10,069 bases of DNA from Bacteroidia bacterium (GTDB lineage: Bacteria > Bacteroidota > Bacteroidia > Flavobacteriales > NORP286): assembly GCA_016763665.1 (NCBI GenBank), contig JAESTI010000274.1, positions 1-10,069 of the forward strand, in the 5' to 3' direction. The notes under the pieces are model-generated. The model saw nothing but the letters and a program-made list of their open reading frames with translations. It had not been told where the DNA came from and did not search any database. The first letter of the stretch is position 1. Each line of letters opens with the position of its first letter. Positions 1 to 6,100 of the stretch are shown in pieces. Position numbers and translations under genes: made by a program.

Positions 1-859
1 AATTTCCTGCCATATAAGAAATAGAATTCTGAATCCTAATGGTATCATTCATTCTTGCGATCAACTCACCTGTTTTACGATTATCAAAAAAGGATTTGGG
101 AAGTTTCAATAAGGCGCTATAAAAATTATTTATAACTCGTTTATTGAAGCTAATACTCTGCCTCAAAACAAAATTTTCACGAAGTACAGAAATACCACTT
201 CTCATCAATAATAAAAAGGCAAGGAGTGAAAGTCCGACAGTCAATTTAAGGTGGTTGTTATCCGGAAGAATTTCATCTATTAATTTCTGAGAGAAAATGG
301 CTGTGGCCATACTCATGAAAGTAATAAATATACCCAGTACCAATGCAATTCCCAGTACGTTATAATCTTCTGTAATTAATTTTTGAAACCAACGCCATTT
401 ATCATATTTAATAGCTTTTTGTTGTATAAAATTATGGTTTGGCTTAACAGTAAGCAGTGCTTTTGATCGCCAAATTTCATCAAGATCATCGGGAGTAAAT
501 TCAAGAATTCCCTTGGCGGGATCACCTATTAGGAATTTTTCATCTTTATACCCATAACACACAACATAGTGCATTAGTTGATTATCAATCAGCACATTTA
601 ATATGCAGGGTTCTTTAATTTCTTTGAGATTTTTTATATCTGCTTCATATCCTTCCGTATCCAGTCCAATTTCAGGGCCAGCCTGGCATAAACCCAGCAA
701 AGTTGTTCCTCTGCTATCCGTACCGCTTATTTCGCGTAGTCTTTCCAGCTTTACATGTCCACCATAATACTTTATGAGAGTGGCAAGGCAAGCTACACCA
801 CAATCTGATTGGTCTTGCTGGCGGACAAAAGTTGATTTTATCTTTTTTAGGTCTTGCAT
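1..859 (-). CDS. C39-peptidase-domain ABC exporter (bacteriocin/peptide type), N-terminal part; runs off the left edge
   Basis: The reading frame opens at an ATG ending at 859 and stays open to the window edge, giving 286 residues of a protein that is usually about 700-750 long. Residues 1-140 look like a C39 cysteine peptidase: Q14 (oxyanion hole) and C20 in RQQDQSDCGVACLA, H97 in LMHYVVCYGY and D113 in LIGDPAKG, so the triad appears complete. Residues 168-190 and 204-224 are the first transmembrane helices of an ABC exporter domain, followed by the usual SFNKRVINNFYSALLKLPKSFF-like coupling region near 235-260. The ATPase domain lies outside the window. In this family the peptidase cuts substrates after a Gly-Gly leader while the transporter exports the mature peptide through the inner membrane. 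The 44-residue GG precursor at 2585-2719 is the obvious substrate. A short overlapping reading frame at 714-992 in another frame is a shadow of this gene. Confidence 0.95.
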   Translation of the reverse strand, partial: MQDLKKIKSTFVRQQDQSDCGVACLATLIKYYGGHVKLERLREISGTDSRGTTLLGLCQAGPEIGLDTEGYEADIKNLKEIKEPCILNVLIDNQLMHYVVCYGYKDEKFLIGDPAKGILEFTPDDLDEIWRSKALLTVKPNHNFIQQKAIKYDKWRWFQKLITEDYNVLGIALVLGIFITFMSMATAIFSQKLIDEILPDNNHLKLTVGLSLLAFLLLMRSGISVLRENFVLRQSISFNKRVINNFYSALLKLPKSFFDNRKTGELIARMNDTIRIQNSISYMAGN

Positions 860-989
860 AACTTTTTAAAGTTAGCCACTTTATGCAAAATTTACGATTT
901 ACAATTTTAGATTTACGATTAAATCGTACATCTGCTCCAAAACTTAACATTAAAGACGAACACAAATTAGAGTCTGTTGTTAATGTCGG

Positions 990-1018
990 CAAATTTAAAA
1001 AAAATGAATATCGAACAA
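990..1018 (-). promoter_or_regulatory. Candidate Bacteroidota-type promoter for the C39 exporter gene
   Basis: On the minus strand, TAAATTTG at 997-990 fits the Bacteroidota -7 consensus TAnnTTTG. It is preceded after 18 bp by a TTG at 1018-1016 that could serve as the -33 element. This would place the transcript start near 985 and leave a leader of about 125 nt before the exporter ATG at 859. The TTG lies in the arm of the hairpin at 1012-1085. Both elements are short and could occur by chance in AT-rich DNA. Confidence 0.3.
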
Positions 1019-1085
1019 GGATTAACGATCTTAGATTTCTGATTTACAACTACTTCTAAAATCAGAAATCGTTAATCCTTGTTCG
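1004..1085 (-). terminator. Long hairpin followed by a T-run; possible terminator of the membrane protein/thioredoxin operon
   Basis: The arms at 1012-1045 and 1059-1085 are inverted copies of each other. They pair over 18 bp (CGAACAAGGATTAACGAT) and a further 9 bp (TTCTGATTT), interrupted by a 7-nt bulge (cttagat) in the left arm, with a 13-nt loop. Read on the minus strand it starts 38 nt after the thioredoxin-like stop, and a run of eight T follows about 7 nt after the stem. The stem is AT-rich and much longer than a normal intrinsic terminator, so it could equally be a repeat element that has acquired this role. Confidence 0.45.
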
Positions 1086-1122
1086 TAAATCAAAAAAATA
1101 CGAATTTAAAAACAGTCTCCAA

Positions 1123-1638
1123 TTAATCTAAATACTTGAGAATAGCTTCAATTTTGGTTTGTCCTTCATACTGTTTTACCAATAAATGCTCCTTATTATA
1201 GATAAACAAATTGGGGACAGTGCTCGCATCAAATATTTCGTAATAAATTTCCCGCGTATCAAGTAAAATACTGATTTCTTTTAGGTTGTCAATTTTATAT
1301 TCTATTGCAAAAGATTTCACATCTTCCTGGGGGCTATTGGATACCATTAATATATGAGTACTTTCAAATTGCTGAATATTCTCCCTGATCTCTGATGCCT
1401 CATATTGGCATTCATCACATTGAGGGTTGAAATAAATAATAAGTACATTTTTGTCAGGTATTAGTTGGGCATTGGTAAATCTTTCGTTATTAAGATCTAC
1501 AAATTCGAAATTTGGTAAAGTTTGCCTGTTGGCCTTCTTTAGTTTTTTTTCTTCAAGCTGACCCAATATCTGAAAAACCATAGTGCTAATACCAACTACC
1601 AATATCAGTAAGAAAATGTATTTAAGATTTTTTTTCAT
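1123..1638 (-). CDS. Membrane-anchored thioredoxin-like (TlpA/redoxin type) protein with CDEC motif
   Basis: This is a 171-residue protein. Residues 1-4 are positively charged (MKKN) and about 5-24 form a hydrophobic anchor or uncleaved signal, which puts the rest outside the inner membrane. Residues 41-171 form a thioredoxin fold: LPNFEFVDLNNERF is the usual first strand of AhpC/TlpA-like proteins, YFNPQCDECQYE carries the CxxC redox pair (C74, C77), and STVPNLFIYN holds the cis-proline (P142). The family reduces or oxidises exported thiols. The start 14 nt after the stop of the membrane protein gene, with purine-rich AAGAAG upstream of the ATG, indicates co-transcription. The neighbouring four-cysteine secreted peptide makes a role in its disulfide handling plausible, though that is inference; a generic cell-envelope redox role cannot be excluded. 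Confidence 0.88.
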   Translation of the reverse strand: MKKNLKYIFLLILVVGISTMVFQILGQLEEKKLKKANRQTLPNFEFVDLNNERFTNAQLIPDKNVLIIYFNPQCDECQYEASEIRENIQQFESTHILMVSNSPQEDVKSFAIEYKIDNLKEISILLDTREIYYEIFDASTVPNLFIYNKEHLLVKQYEGQTKIEAILKYLD

Positions 1639-1652
1639 AATGACGCACTTCT

Positions 1653-2312
1653 TCAGCTAAGGTTTAAACTGAGAAATACAACTATAACCATCCAGGTAAT
1701 TAAACCAATACCATAAGTGGAAACAACCAGCGTGAGCATTTTTGAAAATGATTGGTTCAATACCATTTGAAGCCCCTTTGCAATTGCCAGCCAATAAGCA
1801 AATTCAAACAAATTGATGGTTTGAAGGGGATATATCAACCAAGCTTCTATTTCTTTGGTGTCAACAATACTAAGCAAAGAAAGTGGATACATTAATTGTA
1901 TATCCTGCAGTGTATGTACATCAATAAAAAACAATAACCATATGCCTTTTATAAAAGATGCACACGCAAAAACTACATGGGCTATCATAACGATTTGAAA
2001 TAATTTCTTAAAGCCAATATTTATACCATTAAGCAAAGTGCCAATATTGAGACATAAAGCCACAAAACTGATCTTAATTAGAAGTACAAGAGGAAGAAAA
2101 ACGTAACCGATCCAACTCCACTTTTCAGAAGCTTCTACGTATGCATCTATTTGTTCAAACGCAACTTGCTCACCGTAACTCTGATAATACAATTCTTTTG
2201 TAATAACTACGTCACTAATGATATAAGTGTTAAGAAAATAATACATACAAAGAATGACAAAGAAATGACGTTTGTCAAAATTGAAAGACTGTTTTGTTAT
2301 AGATAGATTCAT
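1653..2312 (-). CDS. Orphan integral membrane protein, about five transmembrane helices
   Basis: This is a 219-residue protein that I cannot assign to a named family. Hydrophobic segments lie at about 17-37, 66-94, 104-131, 159-180 and 190-216, giving four or five membrane helices. A polar stretch at about 38-65 (KELYYQSYGEQVAFEQIDAYVEASEKWS) may face the periplasm. No catalytic motif, CxxC pair or ATPase signature is visible. The cysteines at 22, 87 and 117 lie inside helices. The gene lies 14 bp upstream of the thioredoxin-like gene and probably forms an operon with it, between the peptide precursor and the C39 exporter. That position suggests an accessory, immunity or redox-partner role in peptide export, but the sequence itself does not show which. 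The ATG at 2312 is the first in frame and gives a basic N-terminus before the first helix. Confidence 0.85.
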   Translation of the reverse strand: MNLSITKQSFNFDKRHFFVILCMYYFLNTYIISDVVITKELYYQSYGEQVAFEQIDAYVEASEKWSWIGYVFLPLVLLIKISFVALCLNIGTLLNGINIGFKKLFQIVMIAHVVFACASFIKGIWLLFFIDVHTLQDIQLMYPLSLLSIVDTKEIEAWLIYPLQTINLFEFAYWLAIAKGLQMVLNQSFSKMLTLVVSTYGIGLITWMVIVVFLSLNLS

Positions 2313-2341
2313 TTTTAAATGTAAATATTTGGTACTTAATA

Positions 2342-2349
2342 CAAAGTAA
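2342..2349 (-). promoter_or_regulatory. Weak candidate -7 element for the membrane protein/thioredoxin operon
   Basis: On the minus strand, TTACTTTG ends about 30 nt before the ATG at 2312 and matches TAnnTTTG except at the second base. I see no TTG at a suitable distance upstream, so this is weak. It matters because the peptide gene upstream ends in a strong terminator, and this operon therefore probably needs its own promoter. Confidence 0.2.
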
Positions 2350-2372
2350 CTATCCAGTTTATCTGTTGTCAG

Positions 2373-2468
2373 CTATCAGTCATCAGTATATCAGTTATCC
2401 GGTTGAGAGAGATAGGCTGGTTACCAATTTTACTATAACTGATTATCTGAAAAACTGGAAACCGATAG
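2373..2468. repeat. Imperfect inverted repeat built of ATCAGT/ACTGAT words
   Basis: The arms 2373-2404 and 2437-2468 are each 32 bp. The reverse complement of the right arm matches the left arm at 22 of 32 positions by eye, without gaps. The left arm is made of repeated atcagt-like words (ctatcagtcatcagtatatc) and the right arm of aactgat/aactgg/ccgatag words, continuing as gaaaactgagaaactgaaa to about 2489. It lies between the peptide terminator and the membrane protein gene and contains no plausible coding sequence. Confidence 0.55.
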
Positions 2469-2533
2469 CCGAAAACTGAGAAACTGAAATTATACATCAT
2501 TAAACTGTATAATTGCAATACAGATAGTTATGT

Positions 2534-2566
2534 ATAAAAAAATCCCGCAATTGCGGGATTTTCTTA
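2534..2566 (-). terminator. Rho-independent terminator of the peptide gene
   Basis: A perfect palindrome, AATCCCGCAATTGCGGGATT at 2541-2560, folds into an 8-bp stem (10 bp counting flanking A/T pairs) with an AATT loop. On the minus strand it continues into a run of seven T. It begins about 20 nt after the stop codon of the precursor peptide gene at 2585 and so closes a one-gene transcript. Because the stem is flanked by A on one side and T on the other, it could also work weakly on the plus strand, but no plus-strand gene is present. Confidence 0.9.
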
Positions 2567-2584
2567 ATAAATTGTTGCTTTCTC

Positions 2585-2719
2585 TTAAGCAATACAAAAT
2601 TGGAATGGTGGGCAAGGTTGTCCACTTACACATATATTTGTAAGGGAAAGAACTGGCTCAATGCAAATTAATAAACCGCCTTCTACTTTTTCCATTTCGT
2701 TTAATGATAACTTTTTCAT
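2585..2719 (-). CDS. Double-glycine leader precursor peptide with four-cysteine core (bacteriocin-like or signalling peptide)
   Basis: This is a 44-residue peptide. Residues 1-15 (MKKLSLNEMEKVEGG) are a typical Bacteroidota double-glycine leader: hydrophobic residues at L4, L6, M9 and V12 and a Gly14-Gly15 cleavage site. The 29-residue core begins LLICIEP and is hydrophobic. It has cysteines at 19, 30, 36 and 42, the last three within CVSGQPCPPFQFC, and almost no charge. A C39 exporter (<1-859) and a CxxC thioredoxin-like protein (1123-1638) in the same cluster are the expected machinery for cleavage, export and disulfide formation. The gene has its own candidate promoter (2790-2823) and a strong terminator (2534-2566), so it can be made in excess over the export genes. 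Whether the product kills competitors, signals, or is further modified cannot be told from the sequence. No radical-SAM or lanthionine enzyme is visible in the window. Confidence 0.85.
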   Translation of the reverse strand: MKKLSLNEMEKVEGGLLICIEPVLSLTNICVSGQPCPPFQFCIA

Positions 2720-2789
2720 TTTAATAGGTTTTTGGTAATTAATAAATATTTTCAAAATTTGCTTATACTAAGCGTTTAATTTTGTTGCG

Positions 2790-2823
2790 CAAAGGTATTT
2801 AAATATTTATATATATGACACAA
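2790..2823 (-). promoter_or_regulatory. Candidate Bacteroidota promoter (TTG-N23-TAnnTTTG) of the peptide gene
   Basis: On the minus strand, TACCTTTG at 2797-2790 is an exact fit to TAnnTTTG. A TTG at 2823-2821 stands 23 bp upstream, at the long end of the spacing known for Bacteroidota promoters. The transcript would start near 2784, leaving a leader of about 65 nt, rich in A and T, before the ATG at 2719. Confidence 0.5.
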
Positions 2824-2828
2824 AAATA

Positions 2829-2962
2829 ACTCAATATATTAGAGGGGTACTACTTTCTTGTCACAAGTACTTTTTATTTACTATTGATACTCAATATGTT
2901 ACTTGAAAAAAGCTTATGATAGTTGGAAGAATTTATTATTTATATGGAGAATCCTGTCACAA
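2829..2962. repeat. Spaced short direct repeats upstream of the peptide promoter
   Basis: ACTCAATATrTTA occurs at 2829-2841 and 2889-2901, 13 bp with one mismatch and exactly 60 bp apart. TGTCACAA occurs at 2859-2866 and 2955-2962, with a one-mismatch copy (TGACACAA) at 2816-2823 that overlaps the candidate -33 element. The 2857-2867 copy sits in a perfect 11-bp palindrome (CTTGT-C-ACAAG). The arrangement is compatible with operator or activator sites for the peptide gene but has no known regulator. Confidence 0.35.
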
Positions 2963-2991
2963 AGTAGTTTCGGGATTTAGGTTGGTGGGAT

Positions 2992-3115
2992 TACGAATAT
3001 CTACGAATAACGAATGTTTACGAATATACGAATGCTGTTATTTGATGCCAATATGCAAATGATGCTAAATACAATACTAATATGCCAATGTACTAATCAA
3101 CGAATACACGAATAA
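2992..3115. repeat. ACGAAT/ACTAAT word-repeat tract
   Basis: ACGAAT occurs seven times in 124 bp, in the contexts ttACGAATat, ctACGAATaa, aACGAATg, ttACGAATat, atACGAATgc, caACGAATac and acACGAATaa. It is mixed with related words (actaat, atgccaat, atgctaaat). The spacing is irregular, so this is neither a tandem satellite nor a CRISPR array. A shorter tract of the same words lies at 7253-7297. Confidence 0.6.
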
Positions 3116-3116
3116 G

Positions 3117-6100
3117 CTAATCTAAAATACCGTAGACTTCTTTATCTTTCTCACTTAACTCCCAAACTTCACCACGGACTTTTTCTACATTGATCTTATC
3201 CAAAACATCTTCAACACGCCAGGGTATGAGGCGCGCGGTTTGATCGTTGGAGGCTGAGAGGATGTATTTACCATCGGGTGAAAAGTTTACCCGCACTACT
3301 GCTGCTGAATGGATTGGATAAACTTGTAGTTCATTTCCTTGCAAATCCCATAATCGAAGTGTAAAATCATATGAGCAAGTGATAATATGTTTTCCATCTG
3401 GAGAAAAACTTGCATCATTAACTAAGTCGCTATGTCCTTTTAGTACTTTTATTTTCTCTCCTTTTGTATTCCAAAGAATTGCAGTTTTGTCATCTGATGC
3501 AGTAATAAAATACTTACTGTCCTTTGAAAATGATAAGGATTTTATAGTATTATGATGACCTTTCATTTGCTTTACAAACTCTATCTTATAAACAGGTTGA
3601 TAGTCTATTTCAAAAAGAGATATTGTAAATTCTTCCCCTTTTAAAGCAAAAAATTTACCATCTGGTGAGAAAGCAGCCATTCCGTATTCACCTTTAGGAA
3701 ATTTAAATTCAGCTAATTTTCTTATTGGATTAGGAGGTTCACTCCCTACCAATTCATAAAAACACAGAGCACTATCAGGGTACTCCAAAACAAATAAATT
3801 ACTAATTGGAGAAAATATCGACATAGAGGAATGCTCGAATTTTTTTAAAATGCTGCCATTGATGTCCCAAAGAATTGATTCTTTATAATCGAAAAAAGAA
3901 GAACGAGCTAAAATAAATTTACCATCTGAAGAAATTGATGCTCTGGAAACTGATCCTTTATGACCTCGAAATGTTCTTATATTATCGCCTTGTAAATTCC
4001 AAAGTTTCAGAGTCTCATCCCCACAAACAGTAAGAATAGTTTCACCGTTTGTTGTAAAATATACACGTCCCACATTATAATGAGTATGTCCTTTTAAGAC
4101 ATGTAGGAGATATCCATTTTTATCCCAAAGTTTAGCAGTTTTATCATACCCTGTTGTTGCAATAAATCTACCATTAGGAGAGAAAATACAATCCTCAACC
4201 CATGAATAATGGCCTAGTAACTGGGGAGATTCCTTTGGATGAATCATCCATGTGCGGACGGTATTATCATAGGCTCCAGTTACAACATATTTATTATCTG
4301 GAGAAAAATCTGCATCGAATAATTGGGAAGTATGGCCTTTTAATGTTTGAAGTTCTTGCCCATTGCGGTTCCAAATTTTTGCAGTACAATCATCAGAGAC
4401 TGTAATAATCATATTCCCATCTGAAGAGAATTTAGCAACCCATAACTTGGCCGTATGGCCTTTATAAATTTGAATTTCATTCCCTTTTAGATCCCACAGT
4501 CTGGCAGTATTGTCAATAGAACTTGTTAGTATATATTTACTATCAGGTGAAAAATAAGCGGACCAGATCACATCCAAATGTCCAACTAATAATGTTATTT
4601 TATTTTGTCGAAAATCCCATATTCTTCCATTATAATCATAAGATGTAGCAGTAAGATATTCGCCACTAGGAGAGAAATTAATATCATACTTCATTCCGAA
4701 TTTTAGGCCTGTCATTATATTCAATTGATCACCCTTTAAATCCCATACTCTTACAGTGTTATCATTTGAAGCAGAAGCAATAACATCTCCATTAGGAGAA
4801 AATTTTGCTATCCTTACTATATCCTTATGGCCATAAAATGTCATTAATTCTTTTCCGGTATAGTGCCATAACTTTATAGTCTTATCATCAGAAGCTGTGA
4901 CAACATATTCTCCGTCTACTGACATATAAATTGAATTAACCTTATTTTTATGCCCTTTATATACCGCTATTTTCTTACCTTCTAAATTTAACAGTACCGC
5001 AGTATTATTGCTGTCTACTGCAAGGACATATTTCCCATCGGGGGAAAAAACAACTGATTCATGTTTAAATACTGTATTAGTAGGGAAATCTCTGGAAAAT
5101 ATTTCCTTTCCATTCTTATCCGATAATTGAAATTTTGCTAGCCATGGCTCAGTTAATATAAAGTTTCCATCTGGAGAAAATCTTACTTTATTAATTCCAC
5201 CCCCCTTATGTTCAATTAAAGAATAATATAAAGGAGTTTTACTATAGGCCGCCATTATAACTTGCCTTGACAAATCAGTTGGATGAATATCATATGAAGC
5301 TTCCGCTAACCGAAAACTAAGTGTGGGATCAGTTTCCGAAGCCATTGCAGCTTTACTTGCTATTTTATGTGCATGGGCAGATTTTGCCATGTCATTTTTT
5401 AATAACATCGCCCAAATAAAAGCAATTACCGTTATTGCTAATAATGAAGAAATAGCAGTTATTACTTGTTTTCGTATCCTTCTTTGTCGTAATATATTCT
5501 GGTTACTTTGTTCTAAGAAATCATTAAGTAAATCTCCAACTTTTGATGGATCTATTTCATCTTCTGCAGAATCCTCATCAATGATCTTTTGTAATGTTAT
5601 TCCATCTGATTTATAAATGTCATCCTCTAAATAACGCTCGATCCATGCATTGTTGGGTTGCTGCTTTTCATGCCAGCTATTAAAATGGTTGTAAGCACCA
5701 ACAGTTAACAATAAATCTTTACTTTCATCAGCAACTGCCCATCTATATACCTGGGATTGTACTTCCTTGAAGTTCATTACACTATCATGCTCCTCTTTGG
5801 TCCAATTTGATAGCATATTCCAATTTCTGATGAGTGCTTCATGTGTAATATCCAATAATGAATCTTTAGAAAGTTCGATTGTAGCCGGGTCGTCTTTGTT
5901 TATGAATGGATAGATCATTGTATTGTTGGTCTCTCTAAATACATTGATCAAAACGATCACCATACTTTCTTCATATTTGTCACCGATCACCTCGCAAATT
6001 TCCCCTAAGGTCATTCGATTACGTACAGCCTTGCTATCATCAATTTTGGTCAGACATTTGAATGCAGTTTTGATTATATATCTTAATTCGTCCTCAGTAA

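Larger units (their letters stand above)
860..1122. other. Intergenic spacer with palindromes and word repeats
   Basis: This 263-bp spacer separates the thioredoxin-like gene from the exporter gene. I see no coding sequence in it. It holds a direct repeat of atttacgatt at 890-899 and 911-920, a perfect 7+1+7 palindrome (TACGATT-A-AATCGTA) at 914-928, a long hairpin at 1012-1085 and a candidate promoter at 990-1018, the last two listed separately. The ATTTACGATT words resemble the degenerate word repeats seen in the other spacers of this window, although the word differs. Confidence 0.6.
2720..3116. other. 397-bp gene-free region upstream of the peptide gene and downstream of the STAND-WD40 gene
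   Basis: I find no convincing coding sequence. The half next to the peptide gene (2720-2970) holds a candidate promoter and spaced short repeats that could be regulator sites. The half next to the STAND-WD40 stop (2991-3116) is filled with ACGAAT and ACTAAT words. These parts are listed separately. No hairpin with a T-run is evident directly after the stop at 3117. Confidence 0.6.

Noticed and set aside
714..992. A 92-codon minus-strand reading frame overlapping the start of the exporter gene
   Set aside because: It is in a different frame from the C39 domain, which shows clear family motifs across the same bases. The 92-codon product has no recognisable motif and starts inside spacer repeats.
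2992..3115. ACGAAT tract considered as an origin (iteron) or integration site
   Set aside because: The spacing is irregular, the orientation is not organised, and no replication initiator, integrase or tRNA gene is nearby.
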